A stretch of 54,197 nucleotides of DNA, from NCBI GenBank assembly GCA_028533045.1, contig JAQQAP010000030.1:1-54197 (forward strand), written 5' to 3'. Source of the DNA: Spirochaetales bacterium (GTDB taxonomy: Bacteria; Spirochaetota; Spirochaetia; DSM-2461). A program made the translations under genes and the position numbers. The notes under the pieces are model-generated. The model made no database searches, was not told the DNA's origin, and saw only the letters and a program-made list of their open reading frames with translations. Positions 1 to 7,271 of the stretch are shown in pieces (position 1 is the stretch's first letter; every line of letters starts with the position of its first letter).

Positions 1-10
1 TAGTTAATTT

Positions 11-124
11 TGCCTGGTGATAATGGCGCTGAGGAAATACCTGTTCCCATACCGAACACAGAAGTCAAGCTCAGTTGCGCCGATGGTACTGCGGTTCCCG
101 TGGGAGAGTAGGTCGTCGCCAGGC
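11..124 (+). rRNA. rrf: 5S ribosomal RNA
   Basis: The terminal stem is visible: GCCTGG at 12-17 pairs with CCAGGC at 119-124. The conserved interior of bacterial 5S is present (CCCATACCGAACACAGAAGT and GGGAGAGTAGGTCGTCGCC). The stem is followed at once by a run of T (125-130), so it can double as the terminator of the rRNA operon, whose 16S and 23S genes would lie upstream of the window. Confidence 0.95.
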
Positions 125-186
125 TTTTTTATTTATAAACACCAAAATCCTTTATCTAATATACTCACTGAGTGTTAATACTTAAC

Positions 187-213
187 TTGTTCATAATAAA
201 AAAATAGTATAGT
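187..213 (+). promoter_or_regulatory. possible promoter for the exported protein
   Basis: TTGTTC (187-192) and TATAGT (208-213) are 15 bp apart, slightly short for a sigma70 promoter. The -10 box ends 9 nt before the ATG at 223 and there is no Shine-Dalgarno sequence, so the transcript would have almost no leader. Confidence 0.3.
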
Positions 214-222
214 CTTTGAACC

Positions 223-678
223 ATGAAAATCATTAGCCTTACTAACTTAATTCTTTTCTTGTCACTCTTTCCTATTATTGCCCAGGGAGAGGAATTAATG
301 GATCATGAGAGGGAATTTATTCAAATATTAGAGAGTGAAATTCTACCTTTTGATTCAGAACTGGGATTCATCGATGAAGAAAATGACGTCAATAGTCTGG
401 TAACCGGACTTTTTGAAAATGGTCCGGACGGTGAGAACTGTATAGATGAGATGATATTTTTGAATCAGAAGAAATTTGACTATTTGAACTGGGACTATGA
501 AAAGGTTTTTAATACAAAAGTTTCAAGCATAGATGAATCGGAAAATAAGCTTAGAGTAAGATATATTGTAGAAAGCCAAAATTATAAAATAAAAGGAACC
601 ATGTATCTAACCAGGTTGGAAGATAAATGGTTCCTTTATGATTTTAGCGGGGAAAATCAGGAAATCTCCAATCCCTGA
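223..678 (+). CDS. small exported protein of unknown function
   Basis: This encodes 151 residues. The first 22 or so form a typical signal peptide: a Lys near the start, a hydrophobic core of Leu/Ile/Phe, then a cleavable AQG-EE junction. There is no lipobox Cys, so it is probably a soluble periplasmic or secreted protein. The mature part is acidic and ends in strand-like segments (KIKGTMYLTRLEDKWFLYDF) that resemble the small NTF2-like or lumazine-binding folds, but I do not recognise a family. Its last 22 bp overlap, tail to tail, the end of the RsbW-like gene on the other strand. The coding sequence is more AT-rich than its neighbours. Confidence 0.7.
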   Translation: MKIISLTNLILFLSLFPIIAQGEELMDHEREFIQILESEILPFDSELGFIDEENDVNSLVTGLFENGPDGENCIDEMIFLNQKKFDYLNWDYEKVFNTKVSSIDESENKLRVRYIVESQNYKIKGTMYLTRLEDKWFLYDFSGENQEISNP

Positions 679-1202
679 CCTTTCGCTACGGTTTTACGGC
701 CAACACCGATACAGTTGGCTTTATTTGTGTACACAACACCTTCATTCCAGTATTCCACAGCAGCAAAAAGAGCATTTCCACCGTCGTTATCATCACTCTC
801 TTCAGTGGTATAGGCCACATAGTTAGCCAGACGCTCATAGTCATCATTTCTGAGACATTCCTGTCTGTTTCTATGAAAATCATTCCATTCATGGATTTTA
901 GCGAAACCTTCACCTTCATCCTCAACTATGATTCTTGCTTCATCGTTGGAAAAATAGAACCAAACTTTAATCTTTTTGTTTTTATCACATTTATTACCGT
1001 GTTTGACGGCATTTTTTATGATTTCGCTGATTTGCTGCTCAAGAAGGTTAATCTCTTTGATTTCAGCAGGAGCTTTTTGAACGATAAGCAGGGTGAAATA
1101 TCTAATCTGTCGATAATCACTGGGAAACTCTTTGTAAAACATTCCTTCCCGGTTAAGAAGAGGGTGTTCATCGGATACGGTTATTTCTTTATATGCAGAC
1201 AT
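657..1202 (-). CDS. RsbW-like ATP-binding anti-sigma factor / serine kinase
   Basis: The 181-residue protein carries the GHKL ATPase signatures of the SpoIIAB/RsbW family: an N-box EIIKNAVKHGN (around residues 60-70) and a G1 box EDEGEGF (around 115). Proteins of this family bind a sigma factor or other partner and phosphorylate a cognate STAS-domain antagonist. The gene lies 9 bp downstream of the STAS gene on the same strand and has a TAGGAG ribosome site 6 nt before its ATG, so the two make an operon and very likely a partner-switching pair. No sigma factor or PP2C phosphatase is in view, so the output of the switch is unknown. In spirochaetes the target need not be a sigma factor. Confidence 0.85.
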   Translation of the reverse strand: MSAYKEITVSDEHPLLNREGMFYKEFPSDYRQIRYFTLLIVQKAPAEIKEINLLEQQISEIIKNAVKHGNKCDKNKKIKVWFYFSNDEARIIVEDEGEGFAKIHEWNDFHRNRQECLRNDDYERLANYVAYTTEESDDNDGGNALFAAVEYWNEGVVYTNKANCIGVGRKTVAKGQGLEIS

Positions 1203-1211
1203 AGCAGACTC

Positions 1212-1553
1212 CTATAGTGCTCTCATTTCCTTAACAGCTTCATTCAAACTGGGTTTTATAGGGAAATAACCCATGAGCTTTGTTAATTCAATAACTTTCT
1301 TTACGGATCCTTTAACATTCGTGATCATTAGATACAAATTCATTTTTTTAATTGTAGAACAAATATAAATCAAAGCACCGATTCCGCTTGAGTCGATATA
1401 TTCAACATTTTCCATGTTGATGATGAAGCGGGTTACTTTCTTTTCAAGCATCTTCATAATCAGCTCTTTTAATTTATACGAATTATAAAGATCCATCTCA
1501 CCGTTAACATCTACGATGTAGATATTTTCATTTTTTCTGATTTTTAGTTCCAA
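1212..1553 (-). CDS. STAS-domain anti-sigma factor antagonist (RsbV/SpoIIAA-like)
   Basis: The protein has 113 residues with the start proposed here. It is a single STAS domain with the phosphorylation motif YIDSSGIGAL, where the second Ser is the usual target of the partner kinase. The reading frame continues upstream to 1616, but a good promoter sits at 1601-1629, so an upstream start could not be transcribed from it. A TTG at 1553 has an AAAGGAGAG ribosome site 9 nt before it and gives the N terminus (M)ELKIRKNENIYIVDVNGEM, which is how this family normally begins. It is the first gene of a two-gene operon with the RsbW-like kinase and should be its antagonist. Confidence 0.85.
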   Translation of the reverse strand: MELKIRKNENIYIVDVNGEMDLYNSYKLKELIMKMLEKKVTRFIINMENVEYIDSSGIGALIYICSTIKKMNLYLMITNVKGSVKKVIELTKLMGYFPIKPSLNEAVKEMRAL

Positions 1554-1600
1554 GATGAGTCTCTCCTTTAGGAAAATGCCATAGCAATCATCCGTTTGTG

Positions 1601-1629
1601 ATTTTATCATTGACACACTAATTGGTCAA
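1601..1629 (-). promoter_or_regulatory. sigma70-type promoter of the STAS/RsbW operon
   Basis: On the minus strand TTGACC is followed after 17 bp by TAAAAT, each one base from consensus. Transcription would start near 1594, leaving about 40 nt of leader before the TTG start codon. Confidence 0.7.
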
Positions 1630-1675
1630 TTATTTTTTCACCTTAAGATGAAATATATTATTGACAAAGATCAAA

Positions 1676-2308
1676 TTAACTCTTGTTCTTCCCTGAATGT
1701 GGTATAGGGAGGGAGAGTGCCATTTTCATCGCAAATAATCTAAGGGAGGTGGTAAAAAATACTACTGTAAATGGGACCAGCCAGGTTGGGAGTCCCAGTT
1801 TATTCAATCCTAGAAACAGGAGACTCCCCATGATACTGGCTGTGGCATAGAAATCTTTTTTTAGAAGTGCGGGAATCTCTTTCACAAGCATATCACGAAT
1901 CATTCCTCCCCCGCAGGATGTTACTGCACCGGTAAAGAGTACTCCTACCGGTCCCAATCCGGCTTCGAGCCCTTTGTAGGCTCCTATAAAAGTAAATACT
2001 CCCAATCCAATAGCATCGCCTACCATGATAAATTGTCTTAGGGGGGCAGCTTTGTCATGGGTGAGAAGGGGAAAAAGTATAATAATAAGTATTGCCGCTA
2101 CAAGGGAGAGTATTAAATATGCTTCATTTTGGAAGGCTGCAGGAGGTGTATTCCCCAGGATGAGATCCCGAAAAACACCGCCTCCTACGCCGGTTATAGC
2201 GGCTAATACGAGGATACCCAGCCAATCCAGCTTATGACGGATGGCTTTTAGGGCACCTGTAATGGCAAAAATGGCTGTTCCTGCCAAATCCAGTATAAAG
2301 AGTATCAC
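1676..2308 (-). CDS. TRIC/UPF0126-family membrane channel protein
   Basis: The 210-residue protein is almost entirely hydrophobic and consists of two homologous halves of three membrane helices. Each half carries the family's Gly-rich loop: GVGGGVFRDLILGNTP in the first and SCGGGMIRDMLVKEIP in the second. Prokaryotic members with known structure are trimeric potassium-conducting TRIC channels, and some are annotated as glycine transporters. The GTG start codon shares one base with the lon stop codon (TAGTG), so translation is probably coupled to lon. Substrate is not readable from the sequence. Confidence 0.88.
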   Translation of the reverse strand: MILFILDLAGTAIFAITGALKAIRHKLDWLGILVLAAITGVGGGVFRDLILGNTPPAAFQNEAYLILSLVAAILIIILFPLLTHDKAAPLRQFIMVGDAIGLGVFTFIGAYKGLEAGLGPVGVLFTGAVTSCGGGMIRDMLVKEIPALLKKDFYATASIMGSLLFLGLNKLGLPTWLVPFTVVFFTTSLRLFAMKMALSLPIPHSGKNKS

Positions 2309-4659
2309 TATTTTTCCGGGAAGAGGAACTGTGCCACTTCTTCATATTGGGAGACCGGATGGAAAGTAATACCCTTTTTTATATGTTCAGGGATCTCGTC
2401 CAGATCTCTTTCATTTGCCTCGGGAATAATAATATCCTTTATTCGGTTTCGCCTTGCGGCAATGGTCTTTTCTTTAAGGCCCCCAATGGGATGAACCTTA
2501 CCGGTGAGGCTCAGTTCTCCTGTCATGGCCGTGGCGATTCTCACTTTTCTGTTCAGAGCAAGGGAGAGAAGGGCGCTGGTCATGGTAATCCCGGCAGAAG
2601 GACCGTCCTTGGGAGTGGCTCCTTCGGGAATATGAAGATGAATAGTGTTCTTATCAAAAAAATCTTTATTTACTCCCATATGGGAAGCTATTTTTCTGGC
2701 ATAGGTATAGGCAATACTGGCCGATTCCTTCATTACGTCACCCATCTGTCCGGTCAGCTTAAGACCGTTTTTTCCCGGAAGGGCAACAGCTTCTATAATA
2801 AGAGTATCCCCGCCCAGACTTGTCCAGGCCAGCCCAATGGTTGTACCCGGCTTATCGGCTTTTTTGATTTCCCCTTCTCGGAAATAAGGTTTTTTGAGGT
2901 ACTCCTCCAGATTGTCCTTGTTTATCTGAACAGGAAGCTCCTCCGTTCCGCTTACAATTTTCCTTGCCACTTTACGGTGAATCCTGTTTATACACTTTTC
3001 AAAGTTGCGCATACCTGCTTCACGGGCGTACCCGTCGGCAATGGCAATGAGGGCATTTTTTCTGTAACGGATGGAATTTTTATCCAGGCCATGGGTTTTA
3101 AGAGATTTGGGGATGATGTAGCGTTTGGCTATCTCCGCTTTTTCATCGGTAATGTAGCCGGAGAGACGGATCACTTCCATTCTGTCCAGAAGGGGCCGGG
3201 GGATCGTATCCATACTATTAGCCGTACAGATGAAAAGGATGTGGCTCAGATCAAAGGGAATATCAAGATAGTGATCGCGGAACTCTATATTCTGTTCCGG
3301 ATCAAGAGCTTCCAGGAGGGCCGATGAGGGGTCTCCCTGATGACTCATTCCCAATTTGTCTATCTCGTCGATCATAAAGACAGGCGCCTTGGATTTAACG
3401 ATTTTAAGGCCCTGGATGATTTTTCCCGGCATGGAACCTATGTAGGTTCGCCTGTGCCCTTTGATTTCCGCCTCATCTCTCATACCGCCTACGGAGAAGC
3501 GGAAGAACTTACGATTTAGCGTATCGGCGATAGATTTTCCAATGGACGTTTTACCAACACCGGGAGGGCCGACTAGAAGAACGATGGAGCCCTTACTGTC
3601 ATTTTTGAGTTTTCGGACAGCCAGATACTCCAGAATACGCTCTTTTACATCTTCCAAACCGTAATGGTCTCTATTGAGGATCTTTTCGCCCTTGGCCAGA
3701 TCTACGTTGTCAGGTTCGGGATCTTCCCAGGGGAGGTTTACGATTGTATCCAGGTAGTTTCGCGTCACGATGTATTCGGAGGACTGGGGTTCCATTATGG
3801 CAAACTTTTCCAGTTCCGATTCCACCTGCTCTTTCACTTCCCCTTCAAAACCGAGTTCTTCAATTTTCTCTTTGTATTTCTGGTATTCGCTGGAGCGGGC
3901 GTCGGAAGGTTCTCCCAGTTCCCGTTTAATCTCCTTTAGCTCTTCCCTTAGGAAATATTCTCGCTGGTTTTTCTCAATTCTTTCATTGATTTCCCCGGCC
4001 ACCTTCTTCTGAAGTTTGATAAGGTGCTGCTCGTTTTTCATAAATACGAGAACCTGTTCAATGCGGTTTCTCACATTGAAGGTTTCCAGGATCTTCTGCT
4101 GCTTAAGGCGATCCACATTCAGTATGGAGGCTATGAAGTCGGCAATTTTACCGGGGTTGTCGATATTTACCATGTTAAGGCGCATCTCTTCTGTGAAGAG
4201 GGGGTTATCCTGACTCAGCTCTTTCATCTCTTGAAGAAGGGAGCGGGTGAGGGCTTTAAGTTCTTCTTCGGGACCGGTGGTAATATCGTCAATGTAATCG
4301 ACTTTTGCCAGGAAGGGGGGGGCCGAATTGATGTACTCTTTTATGATGAACCGTTTAACCGTAGTGATAAATATGTTTAGGCTTCCGTCGGGAAGTTTTA
4401 TCTTTTTTACTATCTTGGCTGCCGTTCCCACTTGAAAAAGGTCGTCCGATTCGGGCTTTTCCTGATCATCTTCACGGGTTAGAACCAAACCGATGGAATT
4501 GTCCGCTTCCATGGCTTTTTCCACCAGCTCCTTGTCGTCATCGGAAGTGATCATGATAGGGGTAAAAATACCCGGAAAAATGGGCTTTCCCAGCAGGGGG
4601 ATTATGTAAAGCATATCCGGAAGGTTTTGATCTGTCTGTATAATATCTTTGGCATCCAT
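2308..4659 (-). CDS. lon: ATP-dependent endopeptidase Lon
   Basis: This is a full-length Lon of 783 residues. The order is an N-terminal substrate-binding domain (residues 15-205), a coiled-coil (205-290), an AAA+ module with Walker A GPPGVGKT at 364-371, and the C-terminal protease domain with the catalytic Ser in PKDGPSAG (near residue 685) and the dyad Lys in TGKVHPIGGLKEK. Lon degrades damaged and short-lived regulatory proteins in the cytoplasm. An AAGGAG site lies 9 nt before the ATG. A plausible sigma70 promoter lies at 4687-4715; no CIRCE-type heat-shock operator was seen. Confidence 0.97.
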   Translation of the reverse strand: MDAKDIIQTDQNLPDMLYIIPLLGKPIFPGIFTPIMITSDDDKELVEKAMEADNSIGLVLTREDDQEKPESDDLFQVGTAAKIVKKIKLPDGSLNIFITTVKRFIIKEYINSAPPFLAKVDYIDDITTGPEEELKALTRSLLQEMKELSQDNPLFTEEMRLNMVNIDNPGKIADFIASILNVDRLKQQKILETFNVRNRIEQVLVFMKNEQHLIKLQKKVAGEINERIEKNQREYFLREELKEIKRELGEPSDARSSEYQKYKEKIEELGFEGEVKEQVESELEKFAIMEPQSSEYIVTRNYLDTIVNLPWEDPEPDNVDLAKGEKILNRDHYGLEDVKERILEYLAVRKLKNDSKGSIVLLVGPPGVGKTSIGKSIADTLNRKFFRFSVGGMRDEAEIKGHRRTYIGSMPGKIIQGLKIVKSKAPVFMIDEIDKLGMSHQGDPSSALLEALDPEQNIEFRDHYLDIPFDLSHILFICTANSMDTIPRPLLDRMEVIRLSGYITDEKAEIAKRYIIPKSLKTHGLDKNSIRYRKNALIAIADGYAREAGMRNFEKCINRIHRKVARKIVSGTEELPVQINKDNLEEYLKKPYFREGEIKKADKPGTTIGLAWTSLGGDTLIIEAVALPGKNGLKLTGQMGDVMKESASIAYTYARKIASHMGVNKDFFDKNTIHLHIPEGATPKDGPSAGITMTSALLSLALNRKVRIATAMTGELSLTGKVHPIGGLKEKTIAARRNRIKDIIIPEANERDLDEIPEHIKKGITFHPVSQYEEVAQFLFPEK

Positions 4660-4686
4660 TCGGTATGTCTCCTTGATTTCCTATAG

Positions 4687-4715
4687 AAAATACGAATTTT
4701 GCTGAATCTGGGCAA
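4687..4715 (-). promoter_or_regulatory. probable promoter of lon
   Basis: On the minus strand TTGCCC and TATTTT are separated by 17 bp. The start of transcription would be near 4680, giving a short leader that includes the AAGGAG site. Confidence 0.45.
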
Positions 4716-4784
4716 CCATTTTTTTGATAATTCTCCTCTATAAAGAGTATGGTATTGGGAAAGAAATGGCAAATTGGGAAATGG

Positions 4785-5804
4785 TTAATTTTGTTGCTTG
4801 ACGCTTAAGAGACCACAGGCCGCTTCAATATCCCCGCCCCGGGAGTTTCTAATGGTGGCGGTCACTCCCTTGCTGTTCAGGAAATCCCGGAAGGCTTCCG
4901 CCCTCTCCCGGGATACTCCGTGCCAGGGGAGGTCTGTTCCGGCGTTGTAGCTAATCAGGTTAACTCGGGCTTTGAGACCGTTCATCACCCTAACCAGCTC
5001 TTCGGCATGGCGGTTTTTGTCATTTTCCCCTTCTATAAGGGTGTATTCTATGGTAACCCGCCGCTGTCCTTTAAAGAGTTCCCGGTTATCCTTGAGAAGG
5101 TTCATAACGTCGTGGAGGGGATATTTCTTTTCTACCGGCATAAGGGCGGCCCGCTCTTCGGGGAAGGGGTTGTGCAGGCTGTAGGCCAGGTGGCAGTCCG
5201 ATTCGGCCAGAAACCGTTCCAGCCCGGGGATGATACCCACTGTCGAAACGGTAATGCGTCTGGGACTAAGGGCATAGCCCCAGGGAGATGTGAGGACCTC
5301 GAGGCTTTTGAGGAGATTCTCCGTATTATCCAAAGGTTCTCCCATCCCCATAAAAACGAAATTGGTGACGTCCGTTCGCTGCGGGAGGGAGCCGTATTGA
5401 TTGAGAATACCCGTTGCTGTTAATTGTTCCTTCAGTCCCATGGTGCCGGTCATACAGAATTTACAGCCCCATTTGCAGCCTCCCTGCGTTGAAAGACAGA
5501 GAGTGGAACGTTCCCTATCGGGAATCCAGGCGGACTCAATATAGTTTCCTTTTTCTGTTGGGAAAAGGTATTTCTTTGTTCCGTCCGTAGAGCAGGATTC
5601 TTTCTGGGGCGCTGTTCGTCCTATCTCACAGCTCTCGCCCAGTTTTTGACGGAGATTTTTAGAAAGATTGGTCATTTCTTCCAGGGAATCGGCCCCTTTA
5701 TTGTAAAGCCAGTCGGCCAGCTGTTTGGCCCTAAAGCCCGGTTCTCCCAGCTCTGAGAGGAGTTCCTGTAGTTCGGAGAGAGTTTTCCCGTAGAGTTTTT
5801 CCAT
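4785..5804 (-). CDS. rlmN: 23S rRNA A2503 / tRNA A37 C2-methyltransferase RlmN
   Basis: The 339-residue radical-SAM enzyme has the cluster-binding motif CKWGCKFC (near residues 110-117), an N-terminal helical RNA-binding segment (FRAKQLADWLYNKG), and the family motif FMGMGEPLDNTENL. The conserved C-terminal Cys region (SRGGDIEAACGLL) supplies the second catalytic Cys. It methylates C2 of A2503 in the peptidyl-transferase centre and, in studied homologues, A37 of some tRNAs. There is no ribosome site before the ATG. A perfect TTGACA box, 17-bp spacer and TATACT end 6 nt before the ATG, so the message is predicted to be leaderless. Confidence 0.96.
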   Translation of the reverse strand: MEKLYGKTLSELQELLSELGEPGFRAKQLADWLYNKGADSLEEMTNLSKNLRQKLGESCEIGRTAPQKESCSTDGTKKYLFPTEKGNYIESAWIPDRERSTLCLSTQGGCKWGCKFCMTGTMGLKEQLTATGILNQYGSLPQRTDVTNFVFMGMGEPLDNTENLLKSLEVLTSPWGYALSPRRITVSTVGIIPGLERFLAESDCHLAYSLHNPFPEERAALMPVEKKYPLHDVMNLLKDNRELFKGQRRVTIEYTLIEGENDKNRHAEELVRVMNGLKARVNLISYNAGTDLPWHGVSRERAEAFRDFLNSKGVTATIRNSRGGDIEAACGLLSVKQQN

Positions 5805-5810
5805 GGCCCC

Positions 5811-5839
5811 AGTATAGGTAATGGAAAGACCCTTGTCAA
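5811..5839 (-). promoter_or_regulatory. promoter of rlmN, predicted leaderless
   Basis: On the minus strand a consensus TTGACA (complement of 5834-5839) is followed after 17 bp by TATACT (complement of 5811-5816). Six bases separate the -10 box from the ATG at 5804. The -35 box overlaps by five bases the -35 box of the divergent promoter of the TM1266-like gene. Confidence 0.75.
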
Positions 5840-5862
5840 AGCGCTGTTGTCTCTCCTAGAAT
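5833..5862 (+). promoter_or_regulatory. promoter of the TM1266-like regulator, predicted leaderless
   Basis: TTGTCA (5833-5838), an 18-bp spacer and TAGAAT (5857-5862) end 6 nt before the ATG at 5869. There is no Shine-Dalgarno sequence. The -35 box is shared with the divergent rlmN promoter, so the two are likely to compete for RNA polymerase. Confidence 0.65.
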
Positions 5863-5868
5863 AGTTTT

Positions 5869-6120
5869 ATGGATAAACGAATTGGCGGGGTAACCCTCAT
5901 TGTTAAAGAAAAAGGTTCGGTAGAAAGTTTGAATGGAATACTTTCCGAATACGGGACTCTGATACGGGGTAGGATGGGGATTCCCTTTTCCGATAGCTCC
6001 TTGAGTGTGATTTCCCTGATTGTGGAGGGTACCACCGATCAAATTGGTGCTTTAACCGGAAAAATTGGTCGTCTGGATGGGGTGGAAGCCCGTTCCGTTT
6101 TGGCCAAAGAGATTTTTTAG
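5869..6120 (+). CDS. TM1266-family ACT-like regulator
   Basis: The 83-residue protein matches the small ferredoxin-fold/ACT-like family often labelled 'iron-only hydrogenase system regulator': IGGVTLIVKEKGSVESLNGILSEYG, IRGRMGIP, SVISLIVEGTTDQIGALTGKIGRLDGV. In many anaerobes it lies beside hydrogenase or HydEFG maturation genes. No such genes are in this window, so the link to a hydrogenase is only by family. It is followed after 12 bp by a thioredoxin-like gene, probably in one operon. Confidence 0.8.
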   Translation: MDKRIGGVTLIVKEKGSVESLNGILSEYGTLIRGRMGIPFSDSSLSVISLIVEGTTDQIGALTGKIGRLDGVEARSVLAKEIF

Positions 6121-6132
6121 GGGGTCGGGAAA

Positions 6133-6468
6133 ATGCCCTTTAAAGAGAAAGTTACCGGCTACGAACGGTTTTTGGATATTATTGCCGTTCCCTCCCAATT
6201 TCAGCTCTTCTATTTTACCCATCCCGACTGCGGAGTTTGTCATGTGGTCAAGCCGAATGTGGAGGCCCTGTTGGAGAGGCATCCCCAGTTGGAGGGGTAT
6301 CATGTAGATTTGGCTGACGACCCCAGAATCGGGGGGCAGACATCTGTTTTTATGGTGCCTGCCTTGCTGCTTTTTCGGGACGGGCGGGAGCTTTTTCGGG
6401 AAGCCAAATATATTGTTATTGATGTGATTGAGCCCCAGTTGGAAAGAATTATTGATAACTTTACTTAA
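6133..6468 (+). CDS. thioredoxin-family protein
   Basis: The 111-residue protein has a thioredoxin fold with the redox motif CGVC (C33-C36) following FYFTHPD, and the cis-Pro loop as VPALLLF. The motif differs from the CGPC of standard thioredoxin, and no signal peptide is present, so it should act in the cytoplasm on an unknown partner. A GGGGG ribosome site overlaps the end of the TM1266-like gene, suggesting co-expression. Its 3' end overlaps the end of radC by 8 bp, tail to tail. Confidence 0.85.
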   Translation: MPFKEKVTGYERFLDIIAVPSQFQLFYFTHPDCGVCHVVKPNVEALLERHPQLEGYHVDLADDPRIGGQTSVFMVPALLLFRDGRELFREAKYIVIDVIEPQLERIIDNFT

Positions 6469-7141
6469 GTAGTCCCTCCTCCAGAAAGCTGTAATAGCCG
6501 TTTTTACTAAAAACAATGTGGTCCAGGAGTGGTATGTTTAAGAGTTCCGATACTTCCAGGAGTCTTTTTGTCATGTTCCGGTCCTCTATACTTGGTTCGA
6601 GGGAGCCGCTTGGATGATTATGGGCTACCACCAATGCAGCGGAGTTTTCTTTAATCGCCTGAACAAAGACATCCTTGGGCTGAACATAAACACGATTCAG
6701 GTTCCCCGAGGAAATAATATGCTTACCCATTAGTTCATGGGCTCCATTCAGGGTTAGGGAAAAGAAAAACTCCTGACTTCTATCGGCATAATTAAAAAGG
6801 ATTCTTTGAACCGTTTCGGGTGAGGTTATTTTTATCCCCGCTCCCCCCGTGAGACGGCGGGCATACTCCATTACAGCCATGAGAAGGCAGCCTTTGGCTT
6901 CTCCGATTCCTTTGATACCTGCCAGATCGGTTGGCTTAAGTGTGTAATCTTTTTCTTCCATGAGACGGGCCAGTTCTTCCGATAACTGCATGACATCCTT
7001 TCCCCCGCCTCCTGTGCCTAGGATAAGAGCCATTAACTCCCGGTCGCTTAAATTTTCTATACCCCGAAGCCTCATTTTTTCTCTGGGGCGCAGCGCGGTG
7101 GTTTCCCACTTTTCTTTTTTGTATGATTTAATTTCATTCAT
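6461..7141 (-). CDS. radC: RadC family JAB-domain protein
   Basis: The 226-residue protein has the usual RadC layout: an N-terminal helix-hairpin-helix region (LSDRELMALILGTG, LAGIKGIGEAKG) and a C-terminal JAB/MPN metalloprotease-like domain with VVAHNHPSG and the following Asp (EPSIEDRNMTKRL) that would hold zinc. The name recalls an old DNA-repair assignment which is not well supported; the biochemical role is uncertain. The start at 7141 lacks a clear ribosome site, but the N-terminal sequence RPREKMRLRGIENLSDREL fits the family. Confidence 0.93.
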   Translation of the reverse strand: MNEIKSYKKEKWETTALRPREKMRLRGIENLSDRELMALILGTGGGGKDVMQLSEELARLMEEKDYTLKPTDLAGIKGIGEAKGCLLMAVMEYARRLTGGAGIKITSPETVQRILFNYADRSQEFFFSLTLNGAHELMGKHIISSGNLNRVYVQPKDVFVQAIKENSAALVVAHNHPSGSLEPSIEDRNMTKRLLEVSELLNIPLLDHIVFSKNGYYSFLEEGLLK

Positions 7142-7271
7142 ACTGATAAGGAGGGAGATATCTGCTAAAAAGACTCAGTTTTTTAGGGATCGAATTTTTT
7201 TCTTTATCATTGGAAATCATGAGGTCCCATGAATTATGATTTATGTATAAAAGTGAAGGAAGCATATAGGA

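Noticed and set aside
2347..3327. 326-codon open frame antisense to lon
   Set aside because: The translation matches no family and lies wholly inside lon, whose protein motifs are intact.
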